NCBI GenBank assembly: GCA_047975295.1
Contig: JBKEDH010000081.1
Location: forward strand, 1 to 49,558
Origin: JBKEDH01 sp047975295
Lineage (GTDB): Bacteria; Bacteroidota; Bacteroidia; Flavobacteriales; Flavobacteriaceae
DNA length: 49,558 nucleotides
Reading direction: 5' to 3'
Part shown: in pieces, positions 8,876 through 17,304 of the stretch
Layout of the letters: each line of letters starts with the position of its first letter
How positions within the stretch are numbered: the first letter of the stretch is position 1
The notes under the pieces: model-generated
What the model saw: only the letters and a program-made list of their open reading frames with translations
Told to the model about the DNA's origin: nothing
Databases searched by the model: none
Translations under genes and position numbers: made by a program

Positions 8876-9514
8876 ATGATTTACAACATTGTTCTTGCCG
8901 ACGACCATAAAATGTTTCTTGATGGTTTGTTGAGCATTTTTAAGGAAGAAGAAAAATACAATATTGTATTAACCGCAGATAGCGGAAGTAACGTTATAAA
9001 ATATATGGAAAACAATGCTGCCGAACCTGTGCATTTGGTAGTTAGCGATATTTCCATGCCCGATGTTGACGGCATTGCACTTAACCAACATTTAAAAAGC
9101 ACACGGCCAAACATTAAGGTTTTAATGGTAAGCATGCACACCAATGCCGATATGATAGGAACCCTGATAAAAAACAATGTTGACGGCTATGTATCCAAAA
9201 ATGCTACGAAAACCGAACTTCTAAAAGCTGTGGAAACCATTTTAAAAGGTGATAAATATTTTTCGCAGGCTATAAAACAGGCCTATACCGAAAGTGTTTT
9301 TAATAACGAAATAACCCAACAGGTGGAGTTGACCAGTAGGGAAAAGGAAGTGTTAAAACTTATTGCCGAAGAATATACTACCCAAGAAATTGCAGATAAG
9401 CTGTTTTTAAGCAAACACACCATTGAAAGCTACCGAAAAAACCTAATTTCGAAACTGAATGTTAAAAACCTTGCCGGCCTTACCAAGTATGCTATTAAAA
9501 TGGGATTGGTTTGA
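8876..9514 (+). CDS. NarL/FixJ-type response regulator
   Basis: This is a 212-residue DNA-binding regulator. The receiver domain occupies residues 1-125, with the acidic pair DDH near the N-terminus, the phospho-acceptor Asp58 in VVSDISMPDVDG, and a conserved Lys in the later VSKNATK segment. The LuxR-type helix-turn-helix covers about residues 148-210 (LTSREKEVLKLIAEEYTTQE, then IADKLFLSKHTIESYRKNLI). It lies 11 bases after the TPR kinase and is almost certainly its cognate partner. Targets are not evident from the window. Confidence 0.93.
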   Translation: MIYNIVLADDHKMFLDGLLSIFKEEEKYNIVLTADSGSNVIKYMENNAAEPVHLVVSDISMPDVDGIALNQHLKSTRPNIKVLMVSMHTNADMIGTLIKNNVDGYVSKNATKTELLKAVETILKGDKYFSQAIKQAYTESVFNNEITQQVELTSREKEVLKLIAEEYTTQEIADKLFLSKHTIESYRKNLISKLNVKNLAGLTKYAIKMGLV

Positions 9515-9852
9515 TGGTAGGTAATTTGAAAAGAGCCAAGCCTTTTAGGCTTCGCAATTTTTTGGTTTTTGTACATTTATGTTTTTGTTACACAGTAAAG
9601 TTGTCCAAAGTATCTTTTTTTCGTAGCTCTATTGTACAAATAAAAAAGCCTTTTTAATGGGGGTGAAAACATCTAACTGTTATTTTCTTGAAAGCAAATC
9701 TTTTCTACCTATAAATAGTTTATTTTACATATTTGAAGATCTACCCAAGCATTAGCTCCCTGAAAACAGGGGTATTATTTTCACCATTAGTGGTCTGTTG
9801 TAATACATAATAATGGCGCATCTTTGTACCGTAACATTTAAACTGTATTGTT
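9515..9852. other. Intergenic gap after the response regulator
   Basis: This 338-base gap has no supported gene. A small stem AAGCC/GGCTT at 9538-9552, followed by a T-rich stretch, may be a weak terminator of the two-component pair. A promoter for the next cluster is placed at 9798-9826. A 48-codon open frame starting at 9514 contains the hairpin and reads like non-coding sequence. Confidence 0.5.
9798..9826 (+). promoter_or_regulatory. Putative promoter of the zinc-ribbon/membrane/SIMPL cluster
   Basis: TTG at 9798-9800 and CATCTTTG at 9819-9826 are spaced 18 bases apart. The -7 element matches TAnnTTTG except at the first base. Transcription would start about 20 bases before the ATG at 9853. 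Confidence 0.4.
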
Positions 9853-10182
9853 ATGATTATTTTCGGATGGCGAGAAACCAAAATAAATATTCAACCGGTA
9901 AATAACCACCGATGTAATTATTGTAATTCTCCAGAGCAATTGTTTATGCAGGTAAATAGAGTGTATGCCCATGTATTTTGGATTCCCGTTATACCACTAC
10001 TTAAAAAGGCCTATAGTATATGCGGACATTGCAAACAAGTATTGGAAAAACGCCAAATGCCACCCGATTTACAAACAAAATCGAACACATATAAACAAAC
10101 GAGCCGTACACCTTGGTGGATGTTTTCGGGACTTTTTATTGTGGTTTTTCTATTTTTATTTGTAATAATTAAATCCATTTAA
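9853..10182 (+). CDS. Zinc-ribbon membrane-anchored protein
   Basis: This 109-residue protein carries two CxxC knuckles: Cys21-Asn-Tyr-Cys24 and Cys57-Gly-His-Cys60. Together they form a predicted structural zinc site of the zinc-ribbon type. A single C-terminal hydrophobic helix (about residues 88-107, WWMFSGLFIVVFLFLFVII) anchors the domain to the inner membrane, facing the cytoplasm. The middle segment VYAHVFWIPVIPLLKKAYS is typical of small zinc-ribbon proteins of this kind. The exact role is unknown. The gene is first in a tight same-strand series with the membrane protein 35 bases downstream. Confidence 0.8.
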   Translation: MIIFGWRETKINIQPVNNHRCNYCNSPEQLFMQVNRVYAHVFWIPVIPLLKKAYSICGHCKQVLEKRQMPPDLQTKSNTYKQTSRTPWWMFSGLFIVVFLFLFVIIKSI

Positions 10183-10217
10183 AAAATAAATTAACAACCA
10201 TTAAAAACTTTAGTATC

Positions 10218-10643
10218 ATGATTTACGGAATTTCATTAGTATTTTTAAGTATTATAGCAGTACCATCGCTAATTTTATCAAAAAAACCCAATGCCAAAGA
10301 GTTACTTGCCAAAATAGAACCCTACCAAGGTTGGATAGGATTAATATTTTGTATTTGGGGTGTTTGGGGTCTTATTTCGGCAGTATTGAATATAGGTTGG
10401 CTAACCAGTGTACCCATTTGGTGGATTACCTTAGCGGCAGGAAGCCTTGTAGAAGCCTGTCTGGGTTTTATGTTGGGTTACGGCACTATAAGCAAATTGT
10501 TTTTGAGCAAAAATGAAAATGCCCAGGCAAAAGCCGAAAAAATAAGAGAAAAAATAGCCCCCAAACAAGGCAAGTTGGGAATTTTAGGTATTATTGTAGG
10601 GGTTTGGATGATAATAGCATCGTTAATATTTGTAGTAGCATAA
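10218..10643 (+). CDS. Four-helix membrane protein with an internal duplication
   Basis: The product has 141 residues and about four transmembrane segments. I recognise no family. Residues 31-58 (AKIEPYQGWIGLIFCIWGVW onward) and 111-138 (EKIAPKQGKLGILGIIVGVW onward) align without gaps. They share K-I-x-P-x-Q-G, then G and G-V-W, so the protein is a duplicated unit with 80-residue spacing. Each unit pairs an amphipathic K-I-x-P turn with a membrane helix. The linker at 97-112 is charged and likely cytoplasmic. It lies between the zinc-ribbon gene and the SIMPL-like gene, probably in one operon. Confidence 0.8.
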   Translation: MIYGISLVFLSIIAVPSLILSKKPNAKELLAKIEPYQGWIGLIFCIWGVWGLISAVLNIGWLTSVPIWWITLAAGSLVEACLGFMLGYGTISKLFLSKNENAQAKAEKIREKIAPKQGKLGILGIIVGVWMIIASLIFVVA

Positions 10644-10666
10644 ATAATCTAAAAAAGGATAAAACC

Positions 10667-11293
10667 ATGAAAAAAAGTATTGTAGTTTTAGCAGTAGTAT
10701 TGTCAAGTGTTTTGGCAACTGCACAACGAATGAATTTTGAAGGTTCGTTTGTAGATGTAAGGGTAGAAATACCACTGGAAACCGAAGTGATATCGCATAG
10801 CCTTAGCATTACATTGAACCAAAAAGAAGGATATAACTCTTATGATGGATTAAAATATCGGACTTTAAAAGAGCAAGAAGATCACCTTATGGCGTTTTTG
10901 GACAGTGTAGGGGTGAAAAAATCGAATGTAAAAGAGGATAAAACCTATTTAACGTCAAGTTATTATAAAAAATCCTTAAAGTTTATTGTCTCAAATGTTA
11001 CGCCAGAGCAAATATCCAGTATTGGTGCAATTAACAAAGGAGATACCTTTGTGGCAGACAGAAAAACACTTTTCCGAATAAAAGATTCCGAAGAGGTGTT
11101 GATAAAAAAGGCTTTAGAAGCAGCCAAGACCAAAGCCGGAATTATAGCAGCTGCCGTAGGTAAAAAACTGGTCGATGTAAAGTACGTAACCTGTACCGGA
11201 ACTTTCGAAAAAGAGTTCGAATCCACTTACGGATCATCCTCTTATTATCCGTCTAAGTACTATATGACCGTAGGCTACAATATTTCGGAATAA
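10667..11293 (+). CDS. Periplasmic SIMPL (DUF541)-like protein
   Basis: The 208-residue product begins with a cleavable signal peptide (MKKSIVVLAVVLSSVLATAQ), so it is exported. The segment ALEAAKTKAGIIAAAVGKKL followed by a beta strand resembles the SIMPL/DUF541 signature of paired helix and strand. The early V-R-V-E-I-P strand fits the domain start. Assignment is by pattern only and moderately certain. An open frame extends back to 10604, but the ATG at 10667 gives the signal peptide and a normal spacing of 23 bases from the preceding gene. The context suggests an envelope-associated complex with the two upstream products. Function is unknown. Confidence 0.75.
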   Translation: MKKSIVVLAVVLSSVLATAQRMNFEGSFVDVRVEIPLETEVISHSLSITLNQKEGYNSYDGLKYRTLKEQEDHLMAFLDSVGVKKSNVKEDKTYLTSSYYKKSLKFIVSNVTPEQISSIGAINKGDTFVADRKTLFRIKDSEEVLIKKALEAAKTKAGIIAAAVGKKLVDVKYVTCTGTFEKEFESTYGSSSYYPSKYYMTVGYNISE

Positions 11294-11307
11294 TATAAAC
11301 CTTACAG

Positions 11308-11435
11308 GAGGCTGTCTGAAAAGTAATTGTTCTGTCATTTTGAACGATAGTGAAAAATCTTATTGACTTAAAAATAGGTTGTAATTATAGAGATTCTTCG
11401 TTTTCCTCAGGATGACAGCTTTTAGACAGCTTCTT
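11308..11435 (+). repeat. Palindromic mobile element, diverged relative of the 210-bp repeat
   Basis: This 128-base segment is a nested inverted repeat. The outer arms are GAGGCTGTCTGAAAAG (11308-11323) and CTTTTAGACAGCTTCTT (11419-11435). The inner arms are TGTCATTTTGAACGATAGTG (from 11333) and a reverse-complementary stretch ending CAGGATGACA (to 11418). The inner arms match the central hairpin of the three longer repeats at 19791, 29071 and 32538. It sits 7-20 bases upstream of the SUFU gene, so it may also affect that gene's expression. No transposase is present, so it behaves like a MITE or REP-type element. Confidence 0.75.
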
Positions 11436-11454
11436 TTTTTTAATGAAAGTTATA

Positions 11455-12108
11455 ATGACAAAGGAACAATATATACAGCAATATAACGAAGATGATGCCG
11501 TAGGTTGGCAAGCTATCGATAATACTTTAAAAAAAGTGTATAACGAAGAACCTCGCCATTATGGTCCGCTTTGTGGCGTATATTTTGCAGCAGGTGGTAC
11601 AGACCCGATTGATGGTATAAGTATTTACGATAGCAGTAAGCACCAAAATCATTATCATTTGGTTACTTACGGTTTAAGTGAGCTATATTTTAATCCCGAT
11701 AAAGCAGGAGGAGAGTTTAGTAAATGGGGGTTTGAGTTTACCTTTAGGTTAGTGCCTTTTGCCGAAGACAAAGGTGATCCGGATTGGGTCATGCAGGTAT
11801 TTAATAATTTGGCACGTTATGTTTTTAATAGTGGGCGGTGGTTTGAACAAAACCAGTTTATTCCTGCCAATGGTCCGATTCGTTTAAATACCGAAACACA
11901 AATTGTTGGCTTTGTTACCACTTTAGATCCTGAATTAGGGTGTATTGAAACGCCTCACGGCGAAGTATCGTTCATTCAATTGGTAGGTATAACACAAAAA
12001 GAGCTCGATTACATTAAAACAAATCCAACCAACGAAACAGTAAATGATTTTTTAAAAACTATGAAAAGTGATAATCCTTATTACTTAACGGATTTAGATA
12101 GAAAGTAA
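11455..12108 (+). CDS. SUFU (suppressor of fused) domain protein
   Basis: The product has 217 residues, soluble, with no signal peptide. The order HYGPLCGVYFAAGGTDPIDG, ISIYDSS, HYHLVTYGLSELY, WGFEFTFRL and a late ETQIVGFVTTLDPELG is characteristic of bacterial SUFU-domain proteins. In bacteria these domains often serve as immunity proteins against polymorphic toxins, but no toxin gene is visible nearby. ATG at 11455 is chosen; the ATG four codons upstream (11443) is equally open. The gene is alone, with a mobile palindrome directly upstream and a convergent operon downstream. That isolation suggests it may have been separated from partners or acquired. Confidence 0.88.
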   Translation: MTKEQYIQQYNEDDAVGWQAIDNTLKKVYNEEPRHYGPLCGVYFAAGGTDPIDGISIYDSSKHQNHYHLVTYGLSELYFNPDKAGGEFSKWGFEFTFRLVPFAEDKGDPDWVMQVFNNLARYVFNSGRWFEQNQFIPANGPIRLNTETQIVGFVTTLDPELGCIETPHGEVSFIQLVGITQKELDYIKTNPTNETVNDFLKTMKSDNPYYLTDLDRK

Positions 12109-12213
12109 GTTAATTTTGAAAAATCCAAAAGATTTTAAAACTTCTCGAAATTTTGTGGTTCAATGTTTTTTTAACATCTTATTATTTTTTTACCGCATAC
12201 CAAATTAATTACT

Positions 12214-14916
12214 TTACAAACTATACTGTAAACTCAAAATTATATAGCGCGGTTGTACAATATAGCTCGAAAAACTACTGGTTCCGCCCAGTTGGTTAAA
12301 ACTGCTGGAGTTTAGTGCTTTGCTATTTAATAAGTTGGTTCCGGAAAGTTTCCATTCCCATTTACTGTCTTTTTTCTGATACGATAGCGAAGCCGATAAA
12401 AAATTATATTCTGTGTTGATAGATTTTGCTTTGTTCTGGTTGTGATAAAAATTATATTCCGACACAAACGAAAACGCATCTAAAAAATAATATTCTAAGT
12501 CGATGGACGGGTTATCGGTGTAGAAAATATCACTTGAATTATCATTAATAGAATAGGTGTATTTAATGCCAATATTTGGTATTTCTTTAAAATTAGTCGA
12601 AATTTTAGCATGGTAGCTTTGTGTAAACGATTCGGTGGATTGAATGGTCTCTTCAGTATTATAAACCCGAATGTTGTTAAATTTGCTCCAGTTTAAACTC
12701 AAGCCACCCAAGGCTTTGTAATATTTTAAAAAGGAACGTCCGTAGTTTCCATTGGCAGAAAACGTTTCGTCGGCAAAATCAGAATTCATATTTACAGAAG
12801 TCGAAACTTGATTAATGCCCGAAAGTAAGGCTCTACTTTTTACCGCATTGGTTTGTTTGGTATAGTTTACGTTGGCAAAAATATTTTCCATATGGAACAT
12901 ATTAAACCTAAAATAGCGCAAACTATGGGTTTGTACCAAGGCATTTTCCAAATACCGATTGCCGGCATATAAACTACTGTAATTGGAAAAAACATAGCCT
13001 TCAGACAATTTTACTATATCGGTAAAACTATTGGTTAAAGCGTAATTATAGGTTAATGTTTCCGATTTTTTTATTTGCCATTTGGCATAAAAATCAGGTA
13101 AAAAGCGATTGAATTTTTGCTTGTTTTCAGAATCTAATTGCTCATCTTTAGTATGGTATTGATGCACACTAAAACCCGGTGTAAAAATAAAATCGCCCAA
13201 CATTACTTTATAATGAACTCCCCAAAAGGCATCGTTAAACACATAATTAACATCGTTATTATTAATACTGGAAGTTAAGTTATGGGTAGAGCCGTTGCCT
13301 AAAATTTGAAAAATATGCGAATTGAAATTTTGATACGAATAGGTGTTTCCAAGTGTAAAATTCAAATTGCTTTTAGGTGTTAGCATATAGTAATAATCGA
13401 GTTTGGTATCAAATTTACTGGTTTTAATAAATCGTTCTTGCGAAACATCATCACGCATTCCGGTTTCGTTTATATAATCGGGTAAAATAGTGGCAAATGG
13501 CAAGTTTTCTAAATTAGCCTTATAAAACGGATCTTCTTCTTGATATAAATACTGGGTTTCAAAGGCCAAAACGTGCTTTTCGTTGAGTGTGTAGTAATAA
13601 TTCAAATTCTGATTAATACTGAAAGGTTTTTGGTCTTTTTGTGTAATAATAGAACCGGCCTCTGAAGAAGTTATGGTTTGAGTTTCCTTTTGGTTGGAAA
13701 ATTTCATAAAAGTATCATAATCGAAATGGACTTTTTCTGAAGGTACATAACTTGAACTCAATTTAAACAATCCTAAATGACTTTGTTGTTCCGAAATATC
13801 GCTGCGGGTTTCTTGTGCATTGGTAGAGCCATCGGGTAAATCGTTTACCGAATTGGTTATGGTATTGGTTTTATTGCCGGAAAAAATTCCAAAACCACTA
13901 ATTGTCCAAGCTTTTGATGGGCTATAACTGAAGCTAGCTGCTCCAAATTGAGTATCAATATTAGCTGCTTTGTCATTTCGTAAGCCCATAATGCCTAAAT
14001 CATTAGAAGAAACATTAAAAGACGAACCGCCTTTACGCATCATATTGCGAAACCCGCCGGTAAATTTAAAATAATCACGCATGGTTAATGGTAATTCGCC
14101 AATATTATTAATATTTCCTATAAAATTAATGCTGTATTTAGGGCTGTAATAAAACAACTTCGGATTTGCAATGTAGTGGCCTTCTTTGTGTCCAACGCCG
14201 ATTCCGGCTGTAACATCGCCAAACCAAAAGTTCTTTTTACCTTCTTTTAATTTAATGTTTAAAGCTATGTTTTCCTCGTTGTTTTCCAATCCTTTTAAAT
14301 TAGAAACCTCGTTATAGTTACGTAAAACCTGAACTTTGTCTAAAGCATCGGCCGGAATGTTTTGAGTGGCTAATTTGGTATCGCCATCAAAAAAATCTTT
14401 ACCTTCCACCATTACTTTTTTCACGGTTTTGCCTTCTACTTGTACTTCGCCACCATCATTGATTTCGACACCCGGAAGTTTTTTTAAAACATCTTCTAAT
14501 TTTCGTTCAGTTCCTGTAGTAAACGAGTCGGTATTATACACAATAGTATCGCCCGATATGGTAACCGGCATTTCGTGTACAATTTCAAGTTCGTTTAATA
14601 GAATACCTTGGCTCAATATAATATTATAGGTGCTATTTTCAGAGTCGGTTGTTAATTCGTTTTCAAAAGGTGTGTAGCCAATATAACTTACTTTAAAGTG
14701 GTAGGTTGTATGAGCCTTTACATTTAAAAAATATTTTCCTTGATCATTTGTTATTGCGTAAGCAGTCATAGCTTGAGTAGCTTTGTTAATTGCCACAACA
14801 TTTGCCATTTCTATTCCGGTTCCGGTAGAGTCGGTTACAATGCCTTCTAAACGAATGTTTTGAGAAAAAGTGATAAACGAAAAAAAGAATACGAATACTA
14901 AGAAAAATGATTTCAT
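12214..14916 (-). CDS. Outer-membrane beta-barrel receptor-like protein with carboxypeptidase-regulatory domain (copy 1)
   Basis: The product is 900 residues and begins with a signal peptide (MKSFFLVFVFFFSFITFSQ). A carboxypeptidase-regulatory-like beta-sandwich follows at residues 20-110, then a plug-like region with the LEDVLKKLPGVEINDGGEV motif. The rest is a long beta barrel of the OMP_b-brl type, ending in alternating aromatic residues (YIVQPRYIILSLQYSL). This architecture resembles TonB-dependent receptors, but the short plug and missing clear TonB box mean transport energised by TonB is not certain. The gene follows the GLPGLI gene by 42 bases on the same strand, a pairing common in Bacteroidota. 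The ligand is unknown. Confidence 0.9.
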   Translation of the reverse strand: MKSFFLVFVFFFSFITFSQNIRLEGIVTDSTGTGIEMANVVAINKATQAMTAYAITNDQGKYFLNVKAHTTYHFKVSYIGYTPFENELTTDSENSTYNIILSQGILLNELEIVHEMPVTISGDTIVYNTDSFTTGTERKLEDVLKKLPGVEINDGGEVQVEGKTVKKVMVEGKDFFDGDTKLATQNIPADALDKVQVLRNYNEVSNLKGLENNEENIALNIKLKEGKKNFWFGDVTAGIGVGHKEGHYIANPKLFYYSPKYSINFIGNINNIGELPLTMRDYFKFTGGFRNMMRKGGSSFNVSSNDLGIMGLRNDKAANIDTQFGAASFSYSPSKAWTISGFGIFSGNKTNTITNSVNDLPDGSTNAQETRSDISEQQSHLGLFKLSSSYVPSEKVHFDYDTFMKFSNQKETQTITSSEAGSIITQKDQKPFSINQNLNYYYTLNEKHVLAFETQYLYQEEDPFYKANLENLPFATILPDYINETGMRDDVSQERFIKTSKFDTKLDYYYMLTPKSNLNFTLGNTYSYQNFNSHIFQILGNGSTHNLTSSINNNDVNYVFNDAFWGVHYKVMLGDFIFTPGFSVHQYHTKDEQLDSENKQKFNRFLPDFYAKWQIKKSETLTYNYALTNSFTDIVKLSEGYVFSNYSSLYAGNRYLENALVQTHSLRYFRFNMFHMENIFANVNYTKQTNAVKSRALLSGINQVSTSVNMNSDFADETFSANGNYGRSFLKYYKALGGLSLNWSKFNNIRVYNTEETIQSTESFTQSYHAKISTNFKEIPNIGIKYTYSINDNSSDIFYTDNPSIDLEYYFLDAFSFVSEYNFYHNQNKAKSINTEYNFLSASLSYQKKDSKWEWKLSGTNLLNSKALNSSSFNQLGGTSSFSSYIVQPRYIILSLQYSL

Positions 14917-14958
14917 TTAAAAGGTTTTGAAAACTGGACTTACATTATACCAAATAGT

Positions 14959-15804
14959 TTAATTAGTTCTGATTTCAATAACAGAATTTTCTTTGTTATT
15001 TCTATTCTTTTGCTTCATTTCTTGGAGTTTCTTTTCAATAATATCTTGATATGCTGTTCGGGTAACTTTTTTACCTTTATTTGGTTTTTTTATGTTTATT
15101 TTTTCTTTAGGATTTAATATTACTTTAGTGCACAAATATACGGTTCTATCTGTATGAAGTTCTAATATTAAACCCGGTATACCTCCGTATTCTGAGGGCC
15201 CGTTAGATACCGGAATATCCATGGTGTACCAAGCTTCTATAGTTTTTTCTTTAGGTTCAGGAATCATCATAAACATATTTTCACCAGAGTCTTTTTTCTC
15301 TTTGGCTTTTTTATACTTTTGAAGTTGCTTTTTAGTTACCGGAATAGTAAGTTTAGCTTTATAGCAAGTGTAATTGCCTATGGTTTTAGATTCGTTTAAT
15401 AATTCCCATTTTTTAACTTCTATACTGTCTATTACTAAAAATTCTTTACTGAAAAAATTTTCTTCTTCTATGTACGTTTTTTCTTTAATATTTTTATATA
15501 GTTTGCTTGGCTTTCCACCGCCAAAACGCATGACTTGCATTCCAGAAGATGGACTACCCATTTCTAATTTTTCTTCTTCTTGAAAAACAGATTCGGTTTT
15601 AGTAAAATTAAGTATATAGCTTTTTTTAGCACCTTTTTGTAAACGTTCATTTAATTGTTGTTGCATGGCTGGTGTTATATCCAGACCACTTATTTTAATT
15701 TCACGTATTTGTGTTTTAGAAGTATAATGAGCTATTCCCTGAAAATCTTGAGCTGAAAGAATACTAATAAATGACAATGTAATAAATGTAGTTAATTTCT
15801 TCAT
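14959..15804 (-). CDS. GLPGLI-family exported protein
   Basis: The 281-residue product has a signal peptide (MKKLTTFITLSFISILSA) and the family's namesake motif, here EYGGIPGLILEL at about residues 205-216. It also has the preceding AWYTMDIPVSNGP segment found in this family. The C-terminal 60 residues are strongly basic (IKKPNKGKKVTRT and KKLQEMKQKNRNNKE), which is unusual for a periplasmic protein and might bind a polyanion or lipopolysaccharide. It is the first gene of an operon with the beta-barrel protein downstream and is divergent from a two-component system that probably regulates it. Function is unknown in the family. Confidence 0.9.
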   Translation of the reverse strand: MKKLTTFITLSFISILSAQDFQGIAHYTSKTQIREIKISGLDITPAMQQQLNERLQKGAKKSYILNFTKTESVFQEEEKLEMGSPSSGMQVMRFGGGKPSKLYKNIKEKTYIEEENFFSKEFLVIDSIEVKKWELLNESKTIGNYTCYKAKLTIPVTKKQLQKYKKAKEKKDSGENMFMMIPEPKEKTIEAWYTMDIPVSNGPSEYGGIPGLILELHTDRTVYLCTKVILNPKEKINIKKPNKGKKVTRTAYQDIIEKKLQEMKQKNRNNKENSVIEIRTN

Positions 15805-15857
15805 AATCTATAAATTTGATTTCATCACAAATAACGCAAATACTGCCTAAACCGAAA

Positions 15858-15882
15858 GTTAATCTCTGTTAACGTTTGTTAA
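15858..15882 (+). promoter_or_regulatory. Three phased GTTAA repeats, candidate response-regulator operator
   Basis: GTTAA occurs at 15858, 15868 and 15878, exactly one helical turn apart. The array sits in the 117-base divergent region between the GLPGLI gene (start 15804) and the kinase gene (start 15922). Direct repeats at 10-11 base spacing are the usual pattern bound by OmpR/PhoB-type regulators, and the adjacent regulator belongs to that family. The sites lie 54-78 bases from the GLPGLI start, fitting an activator position. Confidence 0.55.
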
Positions 15883-15921
15883 TGCTGTGTTTTTTTGTGC
15901 TTTACTTCTTATTTTTGAAAT

Positions 15922-17304
15922 ATGAAAATCAACTTAAAATTAGTATTTACATTTGTTAGTTTTATTGTATTAAGTACTGTTTGCCTTCAGATTTATTGGA
16001 ATTATAAAAATTTTGAAATTAATAAAAAACAACTTCAAGACGAGATTAAATTTGTTTATGAAGATGCTTTGAAAACATATTATGACGATGAAATTAAAAG
16101 TAATTTTATTACGATAATTAAATTAGATAGTATTGCAGATTTTAGAGATTTATTAAATGGTATTAATCTCGACTCAATAAAATCTTCTAAAAAAATAGAG
16201 CTTAATGAAAAATCGTTAAAAATAGTCAAAGGAAAGTCTGCTTTTGAAGCTTCTCAATCTCAAATAAATAAAAAGTTTCGAACAATAGGTCTATCGTTAC
16301 CTAGTGAGAATTTTAATTATACCAAATTAGATTCTATCCTTCAAACAGAATTAAACTACAAAAAGATATCTCTGAATTACCAAATCCAACATTTTCAAAA
16401 CGATTCGCTTGTTTATATGAAGCCAATATCTAAAATGTTGTATCCGGAAAAAGTAATTCCTAATAAAAACTTAATTAAAAGCGATAATTCGGTTCAGCTC
16501 CACTATTTTTTTCCTAATAATGTGCTTTTAAACCGAATCAGTTCAGAATTAATTTTATCACTAATTTTTGCTTTGGCGGTTATTAGTTGCTTATTTTTTC
16601 TGTTTTATATTATTAGCAAACAAAAAAGGAACGATGAAATAAAAAACGATTTTATCAATAATATTACGCACGAATTTAAAACACCTATTACTACTATTTC
16701 GTCGGCTTTAGAGGGTGTAAGTAAGTTTAATCCCGAAAATGATGCTCAAAAAACAAATCGTTACATTTCGATAGCCAATGTTCAGCTGGAAAAATTAGAA
16801 GTTTTGGTGGGAAAAGTCCTTGAAACAGCGACTATTAAAGAGAACAAGCTAATTTTACAAAAAGAAATTACAGATATAAATTCCATTATAATTTCGAAAA
16901 TCGAAATATTTTGTCGAAATACGGAAAAAATAATCGTTTTTGGAAACTTTTCAGATAAAACACTGTTAAACATTGATGTTTTTCATTTCGAAAATGTAAT
17001 TTCCAACTTACTTGACAATGCCATAAAATATGGTGGAAACAAAATTGAAATTACAATTGAAACCAATGAAATTAATACCATAATTAGCATAATTGATAAT
17101 GGAACAAATATTCCAAAATCAGAAGAAAAAGCTGTTTTCGATAAATTTTACCGGATTTCGAAAGGAAATTTACACGATGTAAAAGGCAACGGAATTGGTT
17201 TGTATTACGCTAAAAATATTATTGAAAAACACGATGGAACCTTAACATTAGAGCGAACCAAAACACACACCATTTTTAAAATTACATTACCTAATGAATG
17301 CTAA
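15922..17304 (+). CDS. HisKA-type sensor histidine kinase
   Basis: The product has 460 residues. A first transmembrane helix lies at about residues 7-26, a periplasmic sensor region of about 180 residues follows, and a second helix lies near 210-231 (LILSLIFALAVISCLFFLFY). The phospho-acceptor His250 is in NNITHEFKTPITTISS. The ATP-binding domain shows the N box (NLLDNAIKYGG), the G1 box IDNGTNIP, with Thr-Asn where Gly is usual, and G2 motif GNGIGLYYAKNI. It overlaps the regulator gene by 11 bases, implying translational coupling. The periplasmic sensor region has no recognisable fold by eye. Confidence 0.92.
   Translation: MKINLKLVFTFVSFIVLSTVCLQIYWNYKNFEINKKQLQDEIKFVYEDALKTYYDDEIKSNFITIIKLDSIADFRDLLNGINLDSIKSSKKIELNEKSLKIVKGKSAFEASQSQINKKFRTIGLSLPSENFNYTKLDSILQTELNYKKISLNYQIQHFQNDSLVYMKPISKMLYPEKVIPNKNLIKSDNSVQLHYFFPNNVLLNRISSELILSLIFALAVISCLFFLFYIISKQKRNDEIKNDFINNITHEFKTPITTISSALEGVSKFNPENDAQKTNRYISIANVQLEKLEVLVGKVLETATIKENKLILQKEITDINSIIISKIEIFCRNTEKIIVFGNFSDKTLLNIDVFHFENVISNLLDNAIKYGGNKIEITIETNEINTIISIIDNGTNIPKSEEKAVFDKFYRISKGNLHDVKGNGIGLYYAKNIIEKHDGTLTLERTKTHTIFKITLPNEC

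Noticed and set aside
9514..9660. 48-codon open frame after the response regulator
   Set aside because: It contains the short hairpin at 9538-9552, has no helix pattern or start signal, and reads like intergenic sequence.
15894..15917. Promoter of the kinase gene (TTTG and TATTTTTG)
   Set aside because: The spacing is only 12 bases and the -7 element would lie 4 bases before the ATG.
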